DNA from: Devosia sp. Root685
GTDB lineage: Bacteria; Pseudomonadota; Alphaproteobacteria; Rhizobiales; Devosiaceae
Length of the DNA: 64,000 nucleotides
NCBI RefSeq assembly: GCF_001427875.1
Contig: NZ_LMHK01000001.1
Coordinates: forward strand, 312,871 to 376,870
Reading direction: 5' to 3'
Every line of letters starts with the position of its first letter. Within the stretch, counting starts at the first letter, position 1. The notes below the pieces were generated by a model, which ran no database searches, had not been told where the DNA came from, and was given only the letters and a program-made list of their open reading frames with translations. Below are positions 40,577 through 48,795 of the stretch, in pieces. The translations under genes were made by a program, and so were the position numbers.

Positions 40577-43500
40577 ATGACCAGCAAACAGGGTTGGCTG
40601 AAGCCGCGGAATATTCTTGCCGCGGCATTGCTGTCGGTCAGCCTCTTGTCAGTTTCGGTCGCCATGGGTCAGGAACAGGCGCAGTTCTTCGCCACCCAGG
40701 AAGACGGCTACGGGCGTCTGGTCGTCAGCTTCCCCGATCGCGATACGATGCCTGCTTATGCCATGCGCATGAGCAATGGGGTCCTGTCGCTCGAATTTGA
40801 GGAGCCGGTTTCCCTCGTCCTCCCCGACGTCGCTTCGATCATGCCCGAATATCTGTCCGTGGCGCGGCTCGATCCGGCCGGCAAGGGCCTCCGCATCGGT
40901 CTTCGCACCACACTCAATTTCAACCGCACCGAAGCGGGTACCAAGCTGTTCATCGATCTCCTGCCGCCCGATTGGCAGGGCTCGCCGCCGGCCCTGCCGC
41001 AGGATGTTCTCGATGAAATGGCCGAAAAGGCCGAGCGCATCGCGCTGCGCGACGACCAGAAGCGCAAGGCGCAGGTCGTGGCCGAGCAGAAGCCTGTCGC
41101 CAGCCTCCGCATTGGTCGCAATCCGACCTTCATGCGCCTGCAATTCGACTGGACCATCCCAACTGGCGGTGCATTCGATTTCTCCGACGAGCACGGCCGC
41201 CTCGACTTCGAATGGCCGGTCAATATCGACCTGCGCGAATTACTGACCGATCTCCCCTCCGAGATCGTCTCGGTAAAAAATACCGTCACCCTTGATGGCA
41301 GCGCCGTCGAGATGGAGTTCGGCCGCGGCGTCGTCCCGCGTTTCTATTCGACCGGGCCAAACCAATATGTCCTCGATATCGACATGGACGGCGTTGGCCT
41401 GCCCGAATTTTCCGCTGCCGCGCTAGCCAGCGAAGCGCCGGCTGCCGAACCCGCCGCGACCGGAGAGGAGCCCGTCGCGCAGGCTGGCAGTGATCTGACC
41501 GCGACCGATCCTGCAAAGATCACGCCCTTCGTCACGACGCTGGGCAGCACCGTGCGCGTCGTCTTTCCCTTCGTGCAGGAAACGCCCTCGGCCATTTTCC
41601 GCCGGGGCGATTCCGTGTGGCTGGTCTTTGACACCCACAGCGCCATCCAGCTTCCCGAAGACCTCGAAAAGCTCTCGGCTGTTTCGAGCGAATTCGTCGT
41701 CACCACCGTCGATGACGCGCAGGTTGTCCGCATCGACCTAGCGCGGGATCGGCTGGCCACGGTCGGCTCGGAAGGCCAGGCCTGGGTGCTCTCGCTCGGC
41801 GACGTCATGATGGCGCCGACCGAACCCATGGAACTGACCCGCCGCCGCGACATGCGCGGCGACTTTGAAATGACTGCCAACATGATCCGTCCGGGTCGCG
41901 TTCACGACTTTCAGGATCCGCTGGTCGGCGATCATCTCAGCGTCATCACCGCCTATCCGCCCGCCCGTGGCATTACCCGCTCGCTCGACTATGTGGATTT
42001 TACCGCCATGCAGAGCGTCCATGGCCTCGTCATTCGCCCCAAGGCCGACAACCTTGACGTGGCGCTCGAAAATGCCCTCGCGGTCATTACCTCGGACGAG
42101 GGGCTTGAAGTGTCGTCCACCGACACGCTGCGGCAGGACTTGCCCCTGTCTGCGCCCACGCAGCGCGCCAGCTTCATCGATTTCGAGCCGTTGCAGCAGC
42201 CCAATTTTGCGCTCTTTGCCAAGCAGCGCGACGAGTTGCAGGCCACCGCCGCTGCCAGCGATGGACGGGCACGCGATACGGCCCGGCTCGATCTCGCCAA
42301 TTTCCTGATCGCCAACGGCCTCTCCTATGAAGCGCTTGGCATCCTGCGGGTGATCAGCGAAACGCAGCGCAACGATGAAATGCTCGCCAAGGTTCAGATG
42401 AGCGAAGCTGTCGCCAATATCCTGGCCGGCCGTCCCAAAGACGCGCTGATGCGCCTCAATGGCTCGGGCATGGACCAGGATGTCGATGCGATGTTCTGGC
42501 GCGCCATTGCCCGCTCCGAGAATGGCGATTATCGCGGCGCCCGCGCCGACGCGATCCAGGCCTATTCCATCATCGGCAGCTACCCATCCTGGGCGCGCGA
42601 AACCTTCCTCCTCGCCGCCACCCGCGCTGCCGTCGAAGAGCATTATGCCGATCAGGCGCAGGAAATGATCGGCGACGTGGTTTTCGCCGCGCTCAATCCC
42701 GACCAGGTTGCCGAATTCAGCTTGCTCTCCGGCCGTATTGCCGAGGAACAGGGCCGTTTGGATGCAGCGATCGACATGTATGGCCAGACCATCGCCACCG
42801 AAATCCGCCCGGCCCGCGCCGAAGCGGTTTTCCGCACCCTCGGCATTCTCGACCAGCAGAAGCGGCTCGACGTAGTGCGTGGCGCCCAGACCCTTGCCGC
42901 CGAAGCGCTGCTCTGGCGCGGCGATGCGCTCGGGGCCAATATGCAGGGCATGCTGTCCGATCTCTATTTCCGCACCGGCGAATATCGCCAGGGTTTTGAA
43001 TCGGTCATGGCCGCCGTCGCCAGCAATCCCGAAAGCCGCGATGTGCAGGCCCTCAGCGATCATGCCCAGCGCATGTTCAACGACCTGTTCCTCAATGGCC
43101 TGGCCGATTCCGTCGATCCCATCCAGGCGCTCGGGATCTACTACGATTTCCGCCAGCTGACGCCGCCGGGCGCCCGCGGCGACGAAATGATCCGCAACCT
43201 GGCGCGCCGCCTCGTGCGCGTCGATCTGCTGCCGCAGGCTGCCGAATTGCTGCAATATCAGCTCGACAATCGCCTCCGCGGCGTGGCGCGCACCGAAGTC
43301 GCCTCCGACCTCGCCGTCATTTACCTGGCCGAACACAAGCCGGCCGAGGCCATGCGCGTGCTCAACGATACGCGCCTGCCGGATCTTTCGGGCACGCTCG
43401 CCCGCCAGCGCCGCATTCTCGAAGCCCGTGCCCTCCTCGACGGCGGCCGCGACCAGCTCGCGCTCGACCTCGTGCGCGATCTCACCGGCCAGGATGTCGA

Positions 43501-43921
43501 ACTCATGCGCATCGATGCCCACTGGCAGGCCAAGCGCTACGCCCAGGCCGGTCAGTTCATCGAGACCCTTTACGGCACCACGCCTGCCGGTGTGCCGCTC
43601 ACCAAGGCCGCCCGCATGGGCATCCTGCAAGCCGGCGTCGGCTACGCCCTCTCCAACGACGCAGCCGGCCTCGCCCGTCTCCGCGCCAAATATTCCGACG
43701 CCATGGTCAACTCGCCGGAATGGCCGATGTTCGACTACATCACCGGCCCGATCGAAGTGACCAGCAACCAGTTCCGCCAGGTCGCCTCCCAAATCGCCGC
43801 CGTAGATGGCCTCGAAACCTTCCTCGCGGCCTATCGCGAAGTCTACGAAAGCCAAGGCGCCCTGACGCCGATATCGGCCACGGACGAGGGTGGCGGGTCA
43901 GTGGCATCGCTGAGCGAGTAG
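40577..43921 (+). CDS. Large secreted TPR-type protein of the flagellar cluster
   Basis: This 1114-residue protein has a signal peptide (NILAAALLSVSLLSVSVAMG). An N-terminal half rich in beta strands (residues about 30-500) contains three AMIN-like segments (RLVVSFPDRDTMPAYAMRMSNGVLSLEFEEPV; FMRLQFDWTIPTGGAFDFSDEHGRLDFEWP; TVRVVFPFVQETPSAIFRRGDSVWLVFDT). The C-terminal half (about 545-1060) is made of helical TPR-like repeats (LDLANFLIANGLSYEALGILRVISETQRND; GRPKDALMRLNGSGMDQDVDAMFWRAIARSENGDY). No catalytic motif is seen. It is likely periplasmic and may scaffold motor or basal-body parts. The ATG at 40577 has GGAAG upstream; a GTG at 40571 is also possible. Confidence 0.8.
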   Translation: MTSKQGWLKPRNILAAALLSVSLLSVSVAMGQEQAQFFATQEDGYGRLVVSFPDRDTMPAYAMRMSNGVLSLEFEEPVSLVLPDVASIMPEYLSVARLDPAGKGLRIGLRTTLNFNRTEAGTKLFIDLLPPDWQGSPPALPQDVLDEMAEKAERIALRDDQKRKAQVVAEQKPVASLRIGRNPTFMRLQFDWTIPTGGAFDFSDEHGRLDFEWPVNIDLRELLTDLPSEIVSVKNTVTLDGSAVEMEFGRGVVPRFYSTGPNQYVLDIDMDGVGLPEFSAAALASEAPAAEPAATGEEPVAQAGSDLTATDPAKITPFVTTLGSTVRVVFPFVQETPSAIFRRGDSVWLVFDTHSAIQLPEDLEKLSAVSSEFVVTTVDDAQVVRIDLARDRLATVGSEGQAWVLSLGDVMMAPTEPMELTRRRDMRGDFEMTANMIRPGRVHDFQDPLVGDHLSVITAYPPARGITRSLDYVDFTAMQSVHGLVIRPKADNLDVALENALAVITSDEGLEVSSTDTLRQDLPLSAPTQRASFIDFEPLQQPNFALFAKQRDELQATAAASDGRARDTARLDLANFLIANGLSYEALGILRVISETQRNDEMLAKVQMSEAVANILAGRPKDALMRLNGSGMDQDVDAMFWRAIARSENGDYRGARADAIQAYSIIGSYPSWARETFLLAATRAAVEEHYADQAQEMIGDVVFAALNPDQVAEFSLLSGRIAEEQGRLDAAIDMYGQTIATEIRPARAEAVFRTLGILDQQKRLDVVRGAQTLAAEALLWRGDALGANMQGMLSDLYFRTGEYRQGFESVMAAVASNPESRDVQALSDHAQRMFNDLFLNGLADSVDPIQALGIYYDFRQLTPPGARGDEMIRNLARRLVRVDLLPQAAELLQYQLDNRLRGVARTEVASDLAVIYLAEHKPAEAMRVLNDTRLPDLSGTLARQRRILEARALLDGGRDQLALDLVRDLTGQDVELMRIDAHWQAKRYAQAGQFIETLYGTTPAGVPLTKAARMGILQAGVGYALSNDAAGLARLRAKYSDAMVNSPEWPMFDYITGPIEVTSNQFRQVASQIAAVDGLETFLAAYREVYESQGALTPISATDEGGGSVASLSE

Positions 43922-44043
43922 GGGGGGATGGTTGGCGGTGTGCGCGAGGCGTGATTTTCAGCCACGCTTTCCCAGGAAGGCCCTCGGCACGTTCTGGTGA
44001 ATTTTGAACATGCCGAAGGCGACCATTCCCACCTTCCCTCTCT

Positions 44044-45102
44044 TTAATTAGTCAGACAGGGCAACACGTCCTCGTCAAAATACGGCTTCTGATCCACCCA
44101 AAACATGTAATTGACCTTGAGAAAGTCCGCCGCAAAAGCGTGCAGGGCCGGAACAAGGTTTTTTCGATCCTTCACGATCCGATCAGATCCGGTTTCACCG
44201 ATATAGTTTCCGTCCTGAACCGCGATGCCGAGCGGCACGGCATACTGGCCTTCGTGCATCATAGCGAGGGCGTGGTTAAGCTGACCCTTTTTGGTGAACA
44301 TGAGGTCCGGCGCGCCAAGGCCAACCCCGATCTCATTGCCGTATTCATAGATGCCGCGCAGGTAACCTTCGTCCTCGAATGGCAACCACTCGCCTGGCAT
44401 GAAGTTGGCATAGACCATTGTCGTCGTGTCGGGAAAGGCCGCCTTGAGGGCCCGCATATTGGTCTTGATCGCATCCGCGTAGCGATCAGGGGTAAAGGTA
44501 GGATCGGTGTCCTGGGAAACGCCGATCGCCGTTTCCTGAAGATTGATACCTTCGATCGTCCCGTTGAATTCTTGGCCCAATGCCGTAAGCAGCGCCGCAA
44601 AGCGCGCCTGCACCTTGTCATTCCATCGCTTGGCGACCCAACCTTCTACTGCGCCGTCCTCGGAATATTGTTCGACCGCCCCACCACCATACTCGCCGCT
44701 TAACATATATTCGGGAACGGCCTTGTAGTTGGGCGAAAACGAAGCGTCCTGCAGCTGGACAAAGAGCTTTTTTCCGCTGGCCGCCAGGTAGTCGACATCG
44801 GCTTTGATAGCCGAAAAATCATACTGATTTTCGGCAGGTTCAAGGTCACGCCAGGAGTACATGATCTGGGCACCTGCAAATCGGGCGTTCCCCAGCAAGG
44901 CGTGACCATGGATCAACTCGCGATCGCGGCTGAAATATACAAAGTTCTTTATCTCATCGGCCGCAATCGGGCATTCAGCGGCCATGTACTGCCTGTGGGC
45001 GTCGATATAGCGGTCGGCCGGATTGTCCCACGCATGCGCAGGCGAGGAGGCGATGGCGATGGTGCTGACGAGAAAGAGTGCTAGGGCGTAGTTTGGTTTC
45101 AT
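44044..45102 (-). CDS. Secreted glycoside-hydrolase-like protein
   Basis: This 352-residue protein has a signal peptide (ALALFLVSTIAIASSPAHA). It has features of a TIM-barrel glycosidase of the GH-A kind: GAQIMYSWRDLEPAENQYDFSAIKADVDYLAASGKKLFVQLQD at the second strand, and GTIEGINLQETAIGVSQD, where Glu190 sits as the acid/base would at the end of strand 4. No exact family can be named. It lies between the TPR gene and fliP, opposite in strand to the former, and has no known flagellar role. It could be an accessory insertion, or act on the cell envelope or matrix. AAGGAACC precedes the ATG at 45102. Confidence 0.7.
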   Translation of the reverse strand: MKPNYALALFLVSTIAIASSPAHAWDNPADRYIDAHRQYMAAECPIAADEIKNFVYFSRDRELIHGHALLGNARFAGAQIMYSWRDLEPAENQYDFSAIKADVDYLAASGKKLFVQLQDASFSPNYKAVPEYMLSGEYGGGAVEQYSEDGAVEGWVAKRWNDKVQARFAALLTALGQEFNGTIEGINLQETAIGVSQDTDPTFTPDRYADAIKTNMRALKAAFPDTTTMVYANFMPGEWLPFEDEGYLRGIYEYGNEIGVGLGAPDLMFTKKGQLNHALAMMHEGQYAVPLGIAVQDGNYIGETGSDRIVKDRKNLVPALHAFAADFLKVNYMFWVDQKPYFDEDVLPCLTN

Positions 45103-45293
45103 GGTTCCTTTTCCACCCCGAAACTGGGTAAAAATAAGGCCGCGATTTTGGAGGTCTATCTCGCTGTCCCAGCCGAACTGCGGCCCGAGATCTGCGCCCA
45201 GAAGGCGAAATCCTGCCTGCTTGCCAAAAGCACTTGTTCCAAAGCCGCCAGTCTCTTTCTCACCCTGGTCGCCCTCGCTCCTAACGCCCCGCC

Positions 45294-46088
45294 CTAACTC
45301 ACAAAACTTCGCACCAACGACCCAACGACCAGATACCAACCATCCACAAGCACGAAGAAAATCAGCTTGAAGGGCAGGGAGATCACGACCGGTGGCAGCA
45401 TCATCATGCCCATGCTCATCAGCACCGAGGCGACAACCATGTCGATGATCACAAACGGCAAAAACAGCAAGAATCCGATTTCGAAGGCGCGGCGCAGTTC
45501 GGAAATCAGGAAGGCCGGAATAAGCAGTTGCAGCGGAATGGCTTCCGGCTCGGCGGGAACTTCTGCTTCGGTCAGGTCGTAGAACAGCGACAGGTCCTGC
45601 TCGCGCACATTGGCGCGCATGAAGGCGTGGAGCGGCGCCACGGTGGGCTCGAAAGCCTCGGAAATCTCGATTTCGCCGGCCAGCAGCGGCGCGATGCCGT
45701 TATTGTAGCTCTGCTCCAGCGTCGGCTGCATGATGAAGAAGGTAAGGAACAGCGCCAGCGAGATCATCACCGAGTTGGGTGGCGCCGTCTGGAGGCCAAT
45801 GGCCGTGCGGAGCAGCGAGAGCACAACCACGATGCGCGTAAAACTCGTCACCATCACAAGGATGGATGGCGCCAGCGACAGGATGGTGAGAAGGCCGATA
45901 AGCTGGATGGCGCGTTCGGCCAAGGCCGTGTCGTCGCCAAAGCCGATGGACAGTTCCTGGGCTTGGGCCACGCTGATGCCGGCAAGCGTCAGGCCTGCCG
46001 CTATCCCAAGTCCGATCAGGGCGCGCTTCTTGAGGCGCGCCCGCGCAGCACTAGTTTCGGTTGTTGTCGCCCTGCGCTTCGTGATCAC
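45294..46088 (-). CDS. fliP: Flagellar export gate protein FliP
   Basis: FliP builds the core of the export gate with FliQ and FliR. The 264-residue precursor has a basic N-terminus and a cleavable signal (IGLGIAAGLTLAGISVAQAQ). The conserved LAPSILVMVTSFTRIVVVLSLLRTAIGLQTAPPNSVMISLALFLTFFIM and IPAFLISELRRAFEIGFLLFLPFVIIDMVVASVLMSMGMMMLPPVVISLPFKLIFFVLVDGW segments follow. It starts with GTG at 46088 and overlaps the end of fliO by 38 bases. Confidence 0.95.
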   Translation of the reverse strand: MITKRRATTTETSAARARLKKRALIGLGIAAGLTLAGISVAQAQELSIGFGDDTALAERAIQLIGLLTILSLAPSILVMVTSFTRIVVVLSLLRTAIGLQTAPPNSVMISLALFLTFFIMQPTLEQSYNNGIAPLLAGEIEISEAFEPTVAPLHAFMRANVREQDLSLFYDLTEAEVPAEPEAIPLQLLIPAFLISELRRAFEIGFLLFLPFVIIDMVVASVLMSMGMMMLPPVVISLPFKLIFFVLVDGWYLVVGSLVRSFVS

Positions 46089-46704
46089 GCGTTACGCTTT
46101 CGTTAACCGCTCGTTCTGCGTCTTCTGTAGCTGAGTCGGTCTCGGTCGCGGGCGAAATGTCCGGCTTATACCCGGCTGGCAGCGCCTCCTGCGCCGGGAC
46201 GGGGCGCAGGAGGCCCGTGTGGCGCAGCGAGCGGCCGGGCGCCTGATCGCGCGCCTTGTTGGCCTCGCGGGCGCGGTCGATAACGGCGCCCGGGCCGGCG
46301 ACGGTGGTTGCCGCGGCCGGGGCAGGCTTGGTTTCGACGGGCTTGGCATCATTGCCGGCCTTGCGGCCGATCATCGGCACGGGGCGGCGCGTCGTCTGCG
46401 CCGCGGGCGGCTCGGGCGGCACGATGCCGGATTCTACCACCAGGTCCTGATTGCCACCGGTGAGGATCAGATGCTCGACATTGTCGCGCCTGATGATGAG
46501 CAATTGGCGCTTCTGATCGACCACCAGGCTGTCCACAATGGCGAGGCGCTTGTTGCGGCCCCGCACGGCATTGCCCGATACGCGAAACAGCAGTTTTAGC
46601 AGCCACACGCCCAAGAGGATGAGGACGATGACGGCGCCGAGGGCGAAGAGTGCGGTCAGGTAGGTATTGCCGCTTCCGCCGAAGAGGCTGGTGATGAACT
46701 GCAC
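46051..46704 (-). CDS. fliO: Flagellar export assembly protein FliO
   Basis: FliO assists FliP ring formation. The 217-residue protein has one transmembrane helix (YLTALFALGAVIVLILLGVWLLKLLF, about residues 13-40) and a cytoplasmic domain with NKRLAIVDSLVVDQKRQLLIIRRDNVEHLILTGGNQDLVVESGI, the FliO signature. A disordered Pro/Ala-rich tail follows. I choose GTG at 46704 (MQFITSLFGG), which has AGGAG nine bases upstream; longer versions would run into an untypical N-terminus. It is translated with fliP (38-base overlap). Confidence 0.88.
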   Translation of the reverse strand: MQFITSLFGGSGNTYLTALFALGAVIVLILLGVWLLKLLFRVSGNAVRGRNKRLAIVDSLVVDQKRQLLIIRRDNVEHLILTGGNQDLVVESGIVPPEPPAAQTTRRPVPMIGRKAGNDAKPVETKPAPAAATTVAGPGAVIDRAREANKARDQAPGRSLRHTGLLRPVPAQEALPAGYKPDISPATETDSATEDAERAVNESVTRDHEAQGDNNRN

Positions 46705-46843
46705 TGATTCTAACTCCTGAGCATGCCCCCGAAAATGGTCGCCGGTTTCGGGCAAAGGCATGCGTAACAACAAAAGGGTAAAGCGTGGAGTGCGAATCGT
46801 TAGGGGATCGCGACGCGCTTTAGAGTGGCCACCCGACTCTGTC

Positions 46844-46858
46844 GGGCATTTTCTGCCC
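46844..46858. promoter_or_regulatory. FlbD-like (ftr) palindrome between fliO and flgB
   Basis: GGGCATTTTCTGCCC is a perfect dyad with five-base arms and a five-base spacer, the same form as 28060-28074, 37105-37123 and 46940-46954. It lies about 140 bases before each of the divergent genes. Confidence 0.55.
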
Positions 46859-46916
46859 AGTCAAATCAGGCAATCATGCAGAATGCGAGGCATTTTAGGA
46901 CAGTATGGGTGCGCTA

Positions 46917-46931
46917 TTAACGGTTCTTTAA
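46917..46931 (+). promoter_or_regulatory. CtrA box upstream of flgB
   Basis: TTAA-CGGTTCT-TTAA, followed by CC, is an exact TTAA-N7-TTAA CtrA site 52 bases before the flgB ATG. flgB-flgC-fliE is an early (class II) operon in CtrA-controlled cascades. Confidence 0.78.
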
Positions 46932-46939
46932 CCCTGATT

Positions 46940-46954
46940 GGGCAGGTTTTGCCT
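46940..46954. promoter_or_regulatory. FlbD-like (ftr) palindrome at the flgB start site
   Basis: GGGCAGGTTTTGCCT differs by one base from the site next to the fliX CtrA box and is placed the same way: eight bases after TTAA, over the likely -10 to +1 region. A protein bound here would block the promoter, as FlbD does at class II promoters in Caulobacter. Confidence 0.6.
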
Positions 46955-46982
46955 ATCTGACTTGGACTCGGGAGTAGTCGCG

Positions 46983-47390
46983 ATGGGGTTGCTGGACATG
47001 CCGGTCTTTTCGGCGCTGACGGACAAGATGCGCTGGCATCAGGCCCGTCAGGGTCTATTGGCCGAAAACGTCGCCAATGCGGACAATCCTGGCTTCAAGG
47101 GACGCGACCTGAAGCAATACAATTTCGAAGACCGTTTCAGCGTCGTCCAGGCACCTGTCGTTAGCACGGCGACGACGCAGCCCCGGCACTTTTCGACCTC
47201 TATCGGCGGCGGCAACAGTTTTACCGACGATAAAATGGTCAATTTCGAGATCACGCCAAAGGGAAACGGCATCACGCTCGAAGACGAGATGATGAAGGTC
47301 ACGACCAATATGATGGACTATCAGGCCGCGACCTCCCTCTACCAGAAATCGGTCAAGATATTGAAGACCGCACTCGGCAAGACCGCATAA
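46983..47390 (+). CDS. flgB: Proximal rod protein FlgB
   Basis: FlgB forms the base of the rod. The 135-residue protein shows MGLLDMPVFSALTDKMRWHQARQGLLAENVANADNPGFKGRDLKQYNF at the N-terminus and NMMDYQAATSLYQKSVKILKTALGKTA at the C-terminus. The ATG at 46983 follows GGAG. It leads flgB-flgC-fliE; the gap to flgC is 17 bases. Confidence 0.95.
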   Translation: MGLLDMPVFSALTDKMRWHQARQGLLAENVANADNPGFKGRDLKQYNFEDRFSVVQAPVVSTATTQPRHFSTSIGGGNSFTDDKMVNFEITPKGNGITLEDEMMKVTTNMMDYQAATSLYQKSVKILKTALGKTA

Positions 47391-47407
47391 GGGAAGGGCC
47401 CTAATCC

Positions 47408-47818
47408 ATGGATTTCAATACCTCAATCGGCATTGCCGCCACGGGACTGCACGCACAGTCGGCCCGCATGCGCGTCATCGCCGAAAATATCGCCAACGCT
47501 GATTCCACCGCCTCGACGCCGGGCGGCGATCCCTACCGCCGCCGCGTTCCCACCTTTGAAACGGTGATGAACAACGAGCTCGGCGGCCGCGTCGTCACCA
47601 TGGGCAAGCTGGCCTATGACCAGAGCGACTTCAACAATCGCTACGAGCCCGGCCATCCGGCCGCCGATGCGAAAGGTTACGTTCAATACCCCAACGTCAA
47701 CACACTGATCGAGACGATGGATATGCGCGAGGCCCAGCGCAGTTATGAGGCCAATCTCAACGTCGTTTCCGTCACTCGTCAGATGCTCGGGCAAACGCTC
47801 GACATCCTGCGCGGCTAA
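47408..47818 (+). CDS. flgC: Proximal rod protein FlgC
   Basis: This 136-residue rod protein shows MDFNTSIGIAATGLHAQSARMRVIAENIANADSTASTPGGDPYRRRVPTFE, then YPNVNTLIETMDMREAQRSYEANLNVVSVTRQMLGQTLDILRG, matching FlgC along its whole length. It sits between flgB and fliE in the usual order, with a 20-base gap to fliE. Confidence 0.96.
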   Translation: MDFNTSIGIAATGLHAQSARMRVIAENIANADSTASTPGGDPYRRRVPTFETVMNNELGGRVVTMGKLAYDQSDFNNRYEPGHPAADAKGYVQYPNVNTLIETMDMREAQRSYEANLNVVSVTRQMLGQTLDILRG

Positions 47819-47838
47819 CGGTTCTGGGGGCAATTATC

Positions 47839-48333
47839 GTGGCGTCAACACCATTCAATATCGCAGCAGCGGCCTATGGCAATGCCAGCCGCCTCGCATC
47901 GCAGCTCAGCCGTCCCGAGGCGGAAGCCGCCATCGCCGGCGTTGCCGGCGGTCCAAACTTCGCGCAGATGCTGGCCCAGTCGGTCCAGTCCGTGACCGAA
48001 AGCGGCCGCGCCGCCGATCCAACCGCCATCGCCACGCTCAGCGACGCGGCAACCCGCATGCTGACCCAGGCCTCGATGCCGGGCGCCCAGCTCGGCACCA
48101 ATCCGGGCAATGGGGGCAATGACTTCGCCGCCATGCTGGCCCAGTCGGTCCAGGGCGTCGTCGATCAGGGCAAGCATTCGGACCAGATGGCCATCGACAT
48201 GGTCAACGGCAAGGCGAACGTCGTCGATATGGTCACCGCCATGTCGCAGACCGAATTTGCCATCGACAGCATCGTGACCATCCGCGACCGCGTGATCCAG
48301 TCCTATGAATCGATCATGAGCATGCCGATCTAA
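47839..48333 (+). CDS. fliE: Basal-body protein FliE with internal tandem duplication
   Basis: FliE joins the MS-ring to the rod. The C-terminal part (KANVVDMVTAMSQTEFAIDSIVTIRDRVIQSYESIMSMPI) is standard. The protein is 164 residues, against about 105-110 for the family. The segment FAQMLAQSVQSVTESGR (about residues 41-57) recurs as FAAMLAQSVQGVVDQGK (96-112). At DNA level a 21-base stretch encoding MLAQSVQ is identical at 47968 and 48133, exactly 165 bases (55 codons) apart. Removing one unit gives the family's normal length, so an in-frame duplication is the simplest reading. It starts with GTG at 47839. Confidence 0.9.
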   Translation: MASTPFNIAAAAYGNASRLASQLSRPEAEAAIAGVAGGPNFAQMLAQSVQSVTESGRAADPTAIATLSDAATRMLTQASMPGAQLGTNPGNGGNDFAAMLAQSVQGVVDQGKHSDQMAIDMVNGKANVVDMVTAMSQTEFAIDSIVTIRDRVIQSYESIMSMPI

Positions 48334-48366
48334 GGCGCCGGATACGATCTGACGCCATCCCCCTCT

Positions 48367-48441
48367 CGATGTCACCCCGGCGAAGGCCGGGGCCCATCTT
48401 GAGATCCGGGGATGGGCCCGGCCTTCGCCGGGGTGACATCG
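48367..48441. repeat. Inverted pair of palindromic repeats, 'GATGTCACCCCGGCGAAGG' family
   Basis: Arms of about 31 bases (48367-48398 and 48411-48441) are near-perfect inverted copies with one extra G in the left arm, separated by 12 bases. Each arm holds CCCCGGC-GAAG-GCCGGGG. The pair lies in the 195-base gap between fliE and fliQ, and would form a large mRNA hairpin there. Confidence 0.82.
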
Positions 48442-48528
48442 GTTAGTTGTGAGGCGCTCCGGCTTAGAATTCGCTGCCTATTCAGGAATCAGTTACCATT
48501 TGCGCGTGACCGCAAAGGAAATTGAGTC

Positions 48529-48795
48529 GTGACCGGCGCCGAAGTGCTCGACATTGCCAATCAGGGCATCTGGACGCTGATCATCGTGTCCTTGCCGATG
48601 ATGCTCGTCGGCCTTATCGTCGGCGTGGTCATTGCGCTGTTTCAGGCGCTGACGCAGATTCAGGAACAGACCCTGGTCTTCGTTCCGAAAATCATCGCCA
48701 TTTTCATCACCATGCTGCTGACGCTGCCGTTCCTCGGCGCAACCATGTCCACCTACATGTCGCGGGTCATCGACATGATCATCGTCGGCGGCTGA
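48529..48795 (+). CDS. fliQ: Flagellar export gate protein FliQ
   Basis: This is an 88-residue protein with two transmembrane helices (IWTLIIVSLPMMLVGLIVGVVIALFQALTQI and TLVFVPKIIAIFITMLLTLPFLG), the whole FliQ architecture. It starts with GTG at 48529, where AAAGGAAATTGA provides the ribosome site. Its stop overlaps the fliR start (TGATG). Confidence 0.95.
   Translation: MTGAEVLDIANQGIWTLIIVSLPMMLVGLIVGVVIALFQALTQIQEQTLVFVPKIIAIFITMLLTLPFLGATMSTYMSRVIDMIIVGG

Noticed and set aside
46810..46830. Sigma-54 promoter for fliO on the minus strand (TGGCCACTCTAAAGC)
   Set aside because: The GG-N10-GC spacing is right but the -12 element lacks TTGC and the -24 lacks CAC. It is no better than chance in GC-rich DNA.
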